Below are positions 54,701-62,620 of a DNA stretch of 64,000 nt, piece by piece (position 1 is the stretch's first letter; the number at the start of each line of letters is the position of its first letter). The DNA is taken from assembly GCA_903642225.1 (NCBI GenBank), contig CAHJWI010000018.1, forward strand, positions 1 to 64,000, given 5' to 3'. The notes beneath the pieces were generated by a model. That model saw only the letters and a program-made list of their open reading frames with translations. It was not told where the DNA came from and searched no databases. Position numbers and translations under genes: made by a program. The stretch is from Acidobacteriaceae bacterium. GTDB taxonomy: Bacteria; Acidobacteriota; Terriglobia; Terriglobales; Acidobacteriaceae.

Positions 54701-57700
54701 AAGCTGGCAGACAACGAGTGGCTGTTCAGACCGAGCGAGGTGGTGACATAGCTGCCGAGACCGCTGGAGTTGAGTGGCACCGTCGCGATGGGCGTCGTAC
54801 CGTCCAGGATGGTGGCGGTCAAGCCTGGCGCGCCGCCAAGGCCAGACACAGCCACCGATAGCGTGACGGGGTCGTGGAGGAAGGCGTCCGTTGTATTCGC
54901 GATGAGTGTGGTTGTGGTCGCAGTCTGCTGCACCTGTTCGATGAGCGCGGCAGACGTGCTGGCGACACTGTTGATGTCTCCGGCGTAGGCGGCAGTAAGA
55001 GTGTGAGAGCCGCTGGACAGCGTAGAGATGCTGAAGACGATGACGCCGTTCGAGGAAAGCGTGCCGCTGGCCACGATCGATGCCCCGTCGTGAACAGAGA
55101 CGGTACCGCCAACAGGATGACCCGCGCCCGCAACCGCTACAGTAAAGTCGATGCTGTCACCAACCGCCGCGGGATTGCGGCTGCTCGTCAGGTTGGTCGT
55201 AGTCCCGGCCTGGGTGACAACCTGCGACAGAGTCGCAGAGGTACTGCTGCCGTGCGTGGTATCGCCGCCGTAAGTAGCAAGAAGTGTATGGGTCCCAACC
55301 GAGAAGGAGCTGACCGTAAGGGAGGCCTGCCCAGCAGCGTCAAGTGTGGCAACACCCAGTGTGTTCGCGCCGTAGCTGAAGGTGACATTCCCGGTCGGGT
55401 GGACGCCGGTCCCGGTCACGGTCACATAAAGGGTGACGGTCGCATGAATCACGGACGGGTTAGACCCCGAGCTGAGCACGCTTGTGCTTGAAGCCTGGGT
55501 CACTGTAATGCTGAGCGGGCCACCGCTGCTGCCGGTGTGGTTGCCGTCACCACCGTACGCTGCCGTAATGGTATGCGCACCGGCAGAAAGCGAGGATGTA
55601 GTGAAGGTACCTGCCCCAGCGGCATCCAGAGTGATGGTCCCCAAGGCAGAGCCGTCACTCTTCAGCACAACAGAACCGCCGGGCTGTGCGCCTGTACCGC
55701 TGACAATAACGGCAAAGGTAACCGACTCACCAGCTACAGAAGAGGTGCTGCCGGACAGCATGGTTTGGCTGGTTCCAAGATTGACGGTTTCAGCAACAGC
55801 GTTCGAAGCAGCCGTGCTGAAGTTCGTGTCACCGGAGTACACAGCCGTGATGGTGTGCACACCGGGTATCAGGGTACTGATAGTCAGGCTTGAGATCTCG
55901 GCTGCGCTGACCTGTGTTGTGCTGAGAACTGTCGATCCGTCATACCAGGTGACAGTGCCGGTCGGGGTTCCCTGGTTGGCCAGCAGTATAGCCGTGAAGG
56001 TAACGGGCTGGCCGCCCAGCGACGGGCTGATGTTAGCGGAAATCTGCAGGGTGACAGTTCCCTTTTGCACGGTCAGCGTTTCGGCGTCGGAAGAGGAAGC
56101 CGCGTCGTTTGTGTCTCCCAAGTACACCGCTTTTATGCGGTGCGAGCCAATGGCAAGAGATGCCACGCTAAAGCTTGCGATACCCGTTTGCGATAGCGCA
56201 ACCGTACCAAGCGGTGAACTGCCGTCATAGAAGGTGACCGAACCCGCAGGGACTGTACCTGTTCCACTGACACTCGCAACAAGAGTCAGCGACGCGTTGA
56301 CCGACACGGTAGACCCAGGCAGTGTGAGCAGCGTCTGCGTAGTAGCCTGGTTCACGGTTACCGGCAGCACCGACGACGCACCGGCGCTGTTATTGGCGTC
56401 ACCGGCATACGTGGCTTTTACGGCGTGTACACCAATCGGCAGGTTTGAGACGGCAATCGAGCCGACACCAGCCGCGTTCAAATGTGCCGAGCCCAATATG
56501 GCAGTCCCGTCGTAAAAAGTGATAAGGCCCGTGGGTACAACGCCTGCACCACTTACACCCGCGGTAAAGGTGATGGTGGCTCCGGCGCTGGCCGGGTTCC
56601 TGTCAGCATTCAGCCCCACCGAAGTAACGGGCTGGATGACCTGAGGCAACCCGGCGGACGTGCTTGTGCCGTTGTTGCTGTCGCCGGGAAACACAGCCGT
56701 AATGTTGTGTTGACCCGGAATCAGGCTGCTGTAATTGAACACCGCCAGACCGGCCGCATTCAGGGTCGCACTACCAATAAGCGTGGTGCCGTCATAGAAA
56801 AGAACCACGCCGCCAGGCGTTGCCGCATTGCTGGACACCTGCGCCGCGAACTGCACGGAACTTCCCTGCTGTGCGGTCAGTGCAGAGGAAGTCAGTGTCG
56901 TAGTCGTCGTCGTTTTCTGCACCTGTTGGGTAAAAGGTTGGGAGGTGCTGGTCAGGTCGTTTGTGTCACCTGCATAAACGGCCGATATCGTGTAACCGCC
57001 GACCTCCGCAAAGTTGACAACCAGCGAGGTGTTGCCGGATCCATCGAGCGTTCCGACGCCGAGAGCCGTTGAAGCTTGATAGAAGGTGACCGCGCCGGCG
57101 GGTGTCGCACCATTGCCGCTCACGGCAGCACGCAGCGTTACCGGCAGGCCCACGACTGACGGCGTACCGGAAGAGCTGAGGACGGTGCTGGTCGTCGCCT
57201 GGCTCACGTTCAGGGATAGCGTTGACGTGGCGGACAAATTCTGTGCGTCTCCGCCAAAGCTCACGGTCAGCACGTGTGCGCCGGCTGCAAACGTGTTGTT
57301 GCTCACGCTTGCAACGCCAGTGGCGTCGAGTGTGCCGGTGCCAATGTATGTTGTGCCGTCTTTGAAAGTCACCTGGCCGCTCGGCACCGCGCCTGTGCTG
57401 GCAATTTTACCGGTCAACACCAGGGTCTTGCCCGCGACCGCGGGCAGCGGAGCAGCGGTCAGAGTGGCGGTCGTGGTTGCGAGAACCACTTGCTGGACAT
57501 ATGCCACGGACGTGCTGGAGCCATAGTCCGTCGCGCCGTTATAGGTCGCGGTAATGGTGTGCGTACCGACGGTGAGGGTCGATGTGGTGTACGTGGCGGT
57601 ATTGCCGCTCAACGTTACCGCGCCACCCAGGATATTTCCGCCATCCCGGAAAGTGACGGTACCGTTAAGCGGCGCAGAGGGAGGTGTAAGCGCCGGACTG

Positions 57701-60501
57701 ACGGTCGCGGTAAAGACAACCGCAGCGCCTGCATCGGCAGTCGCACTGGCCGAAGCCAGGGTCGTGACCGTTGTAATGGCCTCTATTTGCTGAGACACAG
57801 AGTTGGAACTTGACGCGAAATCGTTGCCGTCGCCGGCATAGTTTGCCACGATCGAGTGGGTACCAACAGAAAGGGACGAAAGGGTAAGGCTTGCGCTCCC
57901 GGCTGCGTTCAGGCTGGCCGTGCCAACTATTGCTCCGCCGGTGCTCGTGTCCTTAAATGTAATGCTGCCGGTTGGAATGCCGCCCGTGTTGCTTGTGGCT
58001 GCGGCTGTAAGTGTGACGGGAGCGCTGAAGGCGGTGTCGCCGTTCAACGTCGACAGCATCAGGCTTGTGCCGACCTTGGTGATCGTCTCCGTTACAACGT
58101 TGGAAACGTTGCCGAGGTTCGCCGGATCACCCAGGTAAGCGGCCGTGATGGAGTGTGTACCCACTTGCAGCGTACTCACGGATGCGCTAAGCGTGCTGAC
58201 CTTGGTGCCGGCGACAGGCACCAGGGTGCCGGAGATCAGATTGGCGCTGCCGTCCAAAAACTGCACGGTGCCGGTGGGTTGGGTCGTTGTTCCGGTCGCA
58301 CTCACCGTAAAGGTGGCGGCCGAGCCATAGGTAATGGTGGCGTTATCCACGATCAGCGCAACAGTAGTGCCGTTCTTGATCTGCTCCACCAGAACGTCAG
58401 AGGTCGATGGAGCGTGGTTCGTATCTCCGCCGAAAACCGCAGTAATGTTATGGCTGCCAAGCGTCAGCGTTGATGTCGGTAAGGTCGCAACGCCAAAGCC
58501 GTCGAGCGAGCCGCTCCCCAGCGGCGCCGTGCCGTCATAGAACATTACGGCGCCCGTCGGTGTTGGTGAGGCACCACTCACCGTTGCTGCAAAGGTAACG
58601 CTCGCACCCGCGGCAGATGGGTTCTGGTTACTGGTCAGCACCACCTTGGAAGGGTCCAGTGTCAGAACCTGGCCTGACAGGGTCAGCACCTGTGGCGCAT
58701 TCGGAGAATTGGACACCAGGTTGATGGTGCCCAGGACCGGATCGCCGACGACCGTCGGTGCAAAGTCCGCGCCCACACTGCACTGCAGCGCGGTGTCGAG
58801 AGCCGAGGTGAGTGAGCAGGTGGTCGATGCCACGTCGACTTGCGCATTTGCAATGGCAGCGAACGCAGAAAAGGTAAGCGCGTCATTCCCATCGTTTTCA
58901 ATGGTCCGTGTCTGCGGCGGAGAGACACGATTCACCCGAATGGGCGCGTAGCCCAACCGCTGGTTCTCACTACTCACGCGACGCACCCGGTTGTGAAACA
59001 CGTCGGTGATCAACAGGTTTCCCTCTCCATCCACAACCATGGCATAGGGTCCGTCAAGCCCGGCCGACGTCGCGTCGCCACCGTCTCCGGTAAAGCTCTC
59101 CGCGTCGGAACCGGCTACGGTCTGAATCACCGAAGTCGCAACGTTAATTTTGCGGATACGGTTATTGCCCGAATCGGAAATGTAAAGATTGCCGGCTGGA
59201 TCAAAGGAAAGGCTCGCGGGCGCTTTGAGCTTTGCGCTCACAGCAGGTCCGCCATCTCCGGAAAAAGCCGAGGCACTGGTACCGTCGCCGGCAATGGTGG
59301 TGATGACGCCTCCATGCACCAGGCGCACGCAATTGTTGAAGAGGTCGGCGATATACACGTCGCCGTTCGGGGCAACCGTAACGCCGGAAGGTCCGCGCAG
59401 CTGACTCGACGAAGCTGCGCCACCATCACCGGAAAACCCCGGGGTACCATCGCCGGCAAATTGGGTAATGATGCCGGACCCTAGATCCACCGCGCGGATG
59501 GCATTATTGCCGCTGTCGACGATGTAAAGGTGACCGACGCCATCCAGAGCAATACCGGTCGGCGTGTTCAGCGTAGCGGACGTGGCCTGGCCGTTGTTGC
59601 CGCTTAAGCCACCCTGCACGCCGCCCATGCCGGCAACCGTCACGATGGCATGCGTAATCGCATCCACCCGTCGAATGACATGGTTGCCCGTGTCGACGAT
59701 GTACAGGTCGCCCCGGCCGTTGACGGCGATGGAACGCGGTTCGGTAATCTTGGCCGCCGTCGCGGGACCGTTGTCGCCGAAAAACCCCGGGCTGCCTGTG
59801 CCCACGACGGTCGTGATGATGCCGGACCCAGCGTCCACCCGGCGTATGCGGTTGTTACCGGAATCTGCGACAAACAGGTTCTGGGCACCATCCACGGCAA
59901 TACCGTACGGCAGGTAGATTGACGCGGATGTCGCCGGTACGTTGTCGCCCAGATAAAACCAGAAGTCGTCACCGGCGACGGTTTGGATCTGCCCTGGACT
60001 AAACAGAGCGAGTGGTCCCTTGCCGGTCGCCAGCAGGTCGCTTGATCCCATTTCCACACCGGCAGAATCCAGCAATATAACGGCACCGAATCGCTGGCCC
60101 GGGTAGCGCGGGGTAAAGTCAACGGTCAGCGTGCAGCTGACTCCGTTGTTTAGCACCGTACCGGGGCTGCACCCGTTCCCACTATTCAGGGTGAAATCCT
60201 GGTTCGCGATGCCGCCTGTCAACACCAAAATCGAGCCAACCGTGCCGCCACTGGTTGCAATCGTTACAGACGTACCCATCGTACTGCTGCCCACCTTCGT
60301 GGTTCCAGGCACCACCACTGTCGACCCGCTCAATGCCAGAGCCGCCCCAAACGATACCAAAACAGCAGCCGTCACCTGCAAGCGGCCAAAGAGCCTCCGC
60401 CGTAGAGGCCTCGAACGGCTTGGGCGAAAACGGCGCGTGTAGTGCAGCAGAGTGCGGAGCGTCGGCAGAATCAATGCAGCGAAAGGTGCAAGTCCAGGCA
60501 T
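51793..60501 (-). CDS. giant exported NHL/Ig-like repeat protein with C-terminal membrane tail
   Basis: About 2902 residues, in order: a basic start and hydrophobic export segment (LQVTAAVLVSFGAALALSG); an ASPM-like beta domain; six NHL blades (each with NxLYIADSGNNxIRxVD-like cores and GDGTxGFSGDGGxA loops); a second beta domain; 22 bacterial Ig-like repeats of about 96 residues (see the repeat entry); and a Cys-containing beta domain. Near the end are two hydrophobic helices separated by RRRGHLRW, then LTGC, a lipobox-like motif, about 40 residues before the stop. I choose ATG 60501 (GAGGA site); GTG 60552 is in frame. Probably a surface adhesin or matrix protein; ligand unknown. Its stop overlaps the next start (TAATG). 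Confidence 0.88.
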   Translation of the reverse strand: MPGLAPFAALILPTLRTLLHYTRRFRPSRSRPLRRRLFGRLQVTAAVLVSFGAALALSGSTVVVPGTTKVGSSTMGTSVTIATSGGTVGSILVLTGGIANQDFTLNSGNGCSPGTVLNNGVSCTLTVDFTPRYPGQRFGAVILLDSAGVEMGSSDLLATGKGPLALFSPGQIQTVAGDDFWFYLGDNVPATSASIYLPYGIAVDGAQNLFVADSGNNRIRRVDAGSGIITTVVGTGSPGFFGDNGPATAAKITEPRSIAVNGRGDLYIVDTGNHVIRRVDAITHAIVTVAGMGGVQGGLSGNNGQATSATLNTPTGIALDGVGHLYIVDSGNNAIRAVDLGSGIITQFAGDGTPGFSGDGGAASSSQLRGPSGVTVAPNGDVYIADLFNNCVRLVHGGVITTIAGDGTSASAFSGDGGPAVSAKLKAPASLSFDPAGNLYISDSGNNRIRKINVATSVIQTVAGSDAESFTGDGGDATSAGLDGPYAMVVDGEGNLLITDVFHNRVRRVSSENQRLGYAPIRVNRVSPPQTRTIENDGNDALTFSAFAAIANAQVDVASTTCSLTSALDTALQCSVGADFAPTVVGDPVLGTINLVSNSPNAPQVLTLSGQVLTLDPSKVVLTSNQNPSAAGASVTFAATVSGASPTPTGAVMFYDGTAPLGSGSLDGFGVATLPTSTLTLGSHNITAVFGGDTNHAPSTSDVLVEQIKNGTTVALIVDNATITYGSAATFTVSATGTTTQPTGTVQFLDGSANLISGTLVPVAGTKVSTLSASVSTLQVGTHSITAAYLGDPANLGNVSNVVTETITKVGTSLMLSTLNGDTAFSAPVTLTAAATSNTGGIPTGSITFKDTSTGGAIVGTASLNAAGSASLTLSSLSVGTHSIVANYAGDGNDFASSSNSVSQQIEAITTVTTLASASATADAGAAVVFTATVSPALTPPSAPLNGTVTFRDGGNILGGAVTLSGNTATYTTSTLTVGTHTITATYNGATDYGSSTSVAYVQQVVLATTTATLTAAPLPAVAGKTLVLTGKIASTGAVPSGQVTFKDGTTYIGTGTLDATGVASVSNNTFAAGAHVLTVSFGGDAQNLSATSTLSLNVSQATTSTVLSSSGTPSVVGLPVTLRAAVSGNGATPAGAVTFYQASTALGVGTLDGSGNTSLVVNFAEVGGYTISAVYAGDTNDLTSTSQPFTQQVQKTTTTTTLTSSALTAQQGSSVQFAAQVSSNAATPGGVVLFYDGTTLIGSATLNAAGLAVFNYSSLIPGQHNITAVFPGDSNNGTSTSAGLPQVIQPVTSVGLNADRNPASAGATITFTAGVSGAGVVPTGLITFYDGTAILGSAHLNAAGVGSIAVSNLPIGVHAVKATYAGDANNSAGASSVLPVTVNQATTQTLLTLPGSTVSVNASLTLVASVSGTGTVPAGSVTFYDGSSPLGTVALSQTGIASFSVASLAIGSHRIKAVYLGDTNDAASSSDAETLTVQKGTVTLQISANISPSLGGQPVTFTAILLANQGTPTGTVTWYDGSTVLSTTQVSAAEISSLTISTLIPGVHTITAVYSGDTNFSTAASNAVAETVNLGTSQTMLSGSTSSVAGESVTFAVIVSGTGAQPGGSVVLKSDGSALGTITLDAAGAGTFTTSSLSAGAHTITAAYGGDGNHTGSSGGPLSITVTQASSTSVLSSGSNPSVIHATVTLYVTVTGTGVHPTGNVTFSYGANTLGVATLDAAGQASLTVSSFSVGTHTLLATYGGDTTHGSSTSATLSQVVTQAGTTTNLTSSRNPAAVGDSIDFTVAVAGAGHPVGGTVSVHDGASIVASGTLSSNGVIVFSISTLSSGSHTLTAAYAGDINSVASTSAALIEQVQQTATTTTLIANTTDAFLHDPVTLSVAVSGLGGAPGLTATILDGTTPIATVPLNSSGLGSYVTTSLGLNSHSLSASFAGTAKFLPSTSTAVVVTVQQAGTAVTLASSKNPAIVGDAVLFSVSVTGSGNQPAGAVVISDGTAILQTLTLSDGTASFSTSSLPAGIHALVAQYGGDTTHNAARSQPLAQVVSQAMSTVALLADKQQSLTGDTVTFTVAVTSAYGRPDGTVALFDGSTPLTTVQLDATGRGSFATAALLAGQHNVVAQYVGDAAHLPAQSSAFTVTVQEVTGLTLTSSNSLATVGDTLTFSLALTGISSQSAPVVTLLDGATPIGRVALDSNGQGTLVTAALTPGAHTLSASFAGDATHEPALSANLLQVVQPANSMVTLDSSKNPASTGDSINLTVAVAGAGGSPGGIATIFDGSTSLGTAVLGSNGVGSFTTSTLAAGTHSLTAHYADDQNHVAAISAVLSQIVLQPTFTNVVSNNNPALGGGSVTFTASVASLAGAPALPLTGTVTFNDGAVMLASLPVSGTGSATFTTSTLAAGDHSITAAYSGDKVNGSSASFAIVQTVQTVNTFTSLAASTDHLVYATGIGGSKGSTSPVTLTATVANNGNSPTGMVQFLDGSTLLGTATVGAGGVATLSVTSLTPGVHILLAIYKGDANHLTSTSNPLSLPVLQNTVVTLTPSSNPVFAQDAFTLLVAVTNGNAGVPPTGTVTVRAGSSVLGTAMLSSSGTASIPVLGLSAGLHTLVAAYDGDGEDTNSLSQPLALQVNLYPDTNRLIVSTPTLLHGQSATLTATVQGNAAVQPSGTVVFTSGGKTLGTAALNASGVASLTLTPDSGTYSITAVYAGDTLYTGSTSAPAPLTVTERPTFTVTLDPNTMSLSSKQHATIHVVLTSANGFADNLSLGCVGLPQAATCTFSTDHQALASGDTQTLTLTIDTGSPLIAGGAATQAWNQTGTSRLKVCMLPFGCVLSLLLYRRRGHLRWAESLVAALLLLASVGLTGCGNLDVNGTPAGAYSFSVTAIGSNTAVTQSAPMALTVTR
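52320..58660 (-). repeat. 22 tandem Ig-like protein repeats
   Basis: Within the giant gene a unit of about 288 bases (95-100 residues) is repeated 22 times. Each unit reads roughly TxxTxLxSSxNPxxxGxxVTFTxxVxGxGxxPTG, then VTFYDGxxxLGxxxLxxxGxAxFxTSxLxxGxHxITAxYxGDxNxxxSTSxxxxxxVxxx. The GxHxITAxYxGD core is in nearly every copy. Copies differ at the DNA level and no two adjacent ones look identical by eye, so the array is old and diverged rather than a recent slippage product. The two repeats next to the C-terminal domain are the most divergent. Confidence 0.9.
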
Positions 60502-60892
60502 GGCTTTCCTCGTGAGAAAGTGTGGGTGAAACGCCTGGGCTGGGTGCGTCACTAAGCGGACGCTTTCTACGGGTCGAACTACCAGTGGTGCAAAGTTGTG
60601 GCCCCAGCATACACATTTACTGCCCCATCAACGCTCTTCCAACGTTGTATTGACAAACCCATTCTGTGTATGGAAAACATCCGGTGTCCTTAGGCTTTGT
60701 AGGAAGCAGTGTGGGAACGGCCCAATGGTCAAACGCCGCACGACTTTACGCGCACTGCCGACATTCAGTATTTATCTGCAATGTTCCCGTACGCAACGGC
60801 ACATCAGATTCAAGTCAGCCCTACACGACGGCTGTATCCTATGAAAGTGCATTTGAAGATCAGCAATCTACCATCCACGTCGGACTCGTTTT
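60502..60892. promoter_or_regulatory. divergent promoter region of the giant gene and the sigma factor
   Basis: About 390 bases between the minus-strand giant gene and the plus-strand sigma factor. It contains a plus-strand TTGACA at 60650-60655 without a good -10 partner, and on the minus strand TTGGAA with TAAATG at 17 bases spacing. Neither promoter is certain. Because the sigma factor is adjacent, an ECF-type promoter for both genes is possible but I cannot identify one. Confidence 0.45.
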
Positions 60893-61447
60893 ATGGATAG
60901 TCCCGTTCCAAGGTCGAGGGAGATCGATACCGATTCGGATCTCGTGGGTCGCATACGGGGTCGCGACGACACCGCAATGACGGCGCTTTTCGCCCGCCAT
61001 TCCAGGTTGGTGTATTCGGTAGCCTTCAGAGTGCTCCGGCATCCTGATCTGGCTGAGGACGTACTACAAGAAGTATTTATGCAGCTATGGAATAACCCGC
61101 TTGAGGCAGTTAAAGCAGATCGCAGCCTGTCTGCTTTTCTCGCTGTCATGACCCGCAACAAATGCATCGACCATCTTCGCAGGCAGAAAGTGACCGTAAA
61201 CACCGACGACGTTCAGCTCGCTTCCACCTTCAACCTGGTCGAGTCGTCGGAGCAGCGAGTTCTCTTGGAGCGAGTCCGTCGAGAAACACTCGAAATGCCG
61301 ATAGAACAACGCTCGTGCCTGGAAATGGCCTTTTTTGAAGGTTTGACACACACCGAGATTGCTGAACGGACGGGTGAGCCACTGGGAACGATCAAGACGC
61401 GTATACGAGCAGCGCTCCAGCGACTGGAAAGGAGTTTCAACACATGA
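60893..61447 (+). CDS. ECF-type RNA polymerase sigma factor (SigK-like)
   Basis: This 184-residue sigma-70 protein has region 2 (ALFARHSRLVYSVAFRVLRHPDLAEDVLQEVFMQLW, about 30-66) including the DLAEDVLQE core. RNKCIDHLRRQK follows, and the region-4 helix-turn-helix is LTHTEIAERTGEPLGTIKTRIRAALQRLE (about 150-178). There is no region 1 or 3, as in ECF factors. The anti-sigma gene overlaps its end by four bases (ATGA), the usual pairing. The ribosome site is weak. It lies next to the giant surface protein, so it may respond to an envelope signal and control surface genes. Confidence 0.95.
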   Translation: MDSPVPRSREIDTDSDLVGRIRGRDDTAMTALFARHSRLVYSVAFRVLRHPDLAEDVLQEVFMQLWNNPLEAVKADRSLSAFLAVMTRNKCIDHLRRQKVTVNTDDVQLASTFNLVESSEQRVLLERVRRETLEMPIEQRSCLEMAFFEGLTHTEIAERTGEPLGTIKTRIRAALQRLERSFNT

Positions 61448-62529
61448 GCAATCAGACCTCAATCGACGATGACAATCTCGCCCTCTATGCACTGGGACTC
61501 CTTTCGCCATTAGAGCAGGCGTCTATGGAAGTTCGGCTCGCTTCTGACCAGCAGAATCGGCTTCACTTGTCGAAGATCCAGACAGCCCTGGGCATCTTTG
61601 CCGAAGCGGCGGTCGAAATGAAAGAGGTACCCGACCGCAGCCTGAACCGTCTCATGACAGAGATCGCGAAGCAGAGCAAACCCGCGCCGAAGCTGGTCCA
61701 GGCGACACACGGTCCCGGTAAAACTGCAAAGCCGTCATGGGCGCGGAACGTCCTACCCTGGGCCGGCTGGGCACTCGCCGCAGGGCTTGTGTGTGCCGTA
61801 GGGTTGTCACTGCATCCCCGCCAGGTCGCCTTGAACAATGAGGTTGCAGAGCTGAAGTATGAAGTCAATCTTCAGACCGATCGAGCAGCCCGTGCCGAAG
61901 CCCAGCGAACCGCTATTCAGCACGTGGCAGAACTGCAAACCCAGCATGCCGCGAGTGCCGACGTAAAGGTGTCGGAAGCCGACCAGCGCGCGGCCGCTCT
62001 CCGCAGCGAGGCCGACCGCGCCCTTGCAAAGGCAAGCACCGCCGCCGAACGAGCAGAGAACCTCGCCCTCACCGCCAATCAAACCGCAAAAGAGCGCGAT
62101 GCACTCGCAAGCAGCTTACAAGTCCAAACGCAGCGCGGAGCGGAGCTCGCGTCAGAGTCAGCAGATGCACAGCTAATTCTCAATGCACTCAAGGACCCGA
62201 CCGCTCTGAGCGTCTCCTTGAAAGTGCCCAAACAGAAGCGGACACCATCCGGTCGTGGCACGTACGTGGCAAGCAGCGGCGCTCTCATCTTCGTCGGAAA
62301 CGACCTGCCCAGGCTGTCCGGCAACCGTGTGTATGAACTGTGGCTCATGCCATCCAGCGGCGCCTCCCCGATTCCTGCGGGAACCTTCGTACCAGACGCA
62401 GATGGTCGAGCGCGGATCGTCTCACCGCGGTTCCGTCCAGGCGTTGCAGCGAACGGTTTTGCCGTCACAGCAGAAAAAGCCGGAGGCTCTGCAACTCCCA
62501 CGCTGCCAATCCTCCTCACGGGCTCCTAA
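61444..62529 (+). CDS. RskA-type anti-sigma factor with coiled coil
   Basis: This 361-residue protein has an N-terminal sigma-binding domain (LALYALGLLSPLEQASMEVRLASD, about 10-35). A single membrane helix follows (VLPWAGWALAAGLVCAVGL, about 102-120), then a long periplasmic Ala/Glu-rich coiled coil (about 130-240). The C-terminal RskA-like domain (about 258-361) has TYVASSGALIFVGNDLP, RVYELWLMPSSGASPIPAGTF and an Ala/Gly-rich end. It would hold the sigma factor until the periplasmic part is cut by site-1/site-2-type proteases. The coiled coil is longer than in most relatives I know. It overlaps the sigma gene by ATGA. Confidence 0.92.
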   Translation: MSNQTSIDDDNLALYALGLLSPLEQASMEVRLASDQQNRLHLSKIQTALGIFAEAAVEMKEVPDRSLNRLMTEIAKQSKPAPKLVQATHGPGKTAKPSWARNVLPWAGWALAAGLVCAVGLSLHPRQVALNNEVAELKYEVNLQTDRAARAEAQRTAIQHVAELQTQHAASADVKVSEADQRAAALRSEADRALAKASTAAERAENLALTANQTAKERDALASSLQVQTQRGAELASESADAQLILNALKDPTALSVSLKVPKQKRTPSGRGTYVASSGALIFVGNDLPRLSGNRVYELWLMPSSGASPIPAGTFVPDADGRARIVSPRFRPGVAANGFAVTAEKAGGSATPTLPILLTGS

Positions 62530-62565
62530 GCTTCACCCTTGTACGGATGTCGGCCTTGGCTGGCG

Positions 62566-62600
62566 GCACCAACGCTGACCTACGATGACAGCGTTGGTGC
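62566..62600. terminator. bidirectional hairpin between convergent genes
   Basis: A perfect twelve-base-pair stem (GCACCAACGCTG / CAGCGTTGGTGC) with an 11-base loop lies 36 bases after the anti-sigma stop and 20 bases before the GH89 stop. It is equally strong on both strands and sits between convergent genes, so a bidirectional terminator is the best explanation. There is only a T-poor tail, so it may depend on other factors. Confidence 0.7.
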
Positions 62601-62620
62601 TTGTGGTTCGGATCGAACCT

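Noticed and set aside
52320-58660. Possible CRISPR or recent DNA tandem repeat in the repeat region.
   Set aside because: The period is about 288 bases with conservation only at the protein level; there are no short identical repeats with unique spacers and no cas genes.
52129-60442. Many plus-strand ORFs of 60-250 codons opposite the giant repeat gene.
   Set aside because: They recur with the repeat period and are low-complexity shadows of the Ig-like repeats in another frame; no domain is visible.
60650-60655. TTGACA as a -35 box for the sigma factor gene.
   Set aside because: No acceptable -10 box at 16-18 bases, and the position is about 240 bases before the start, so it is not called as a promoter on its own.
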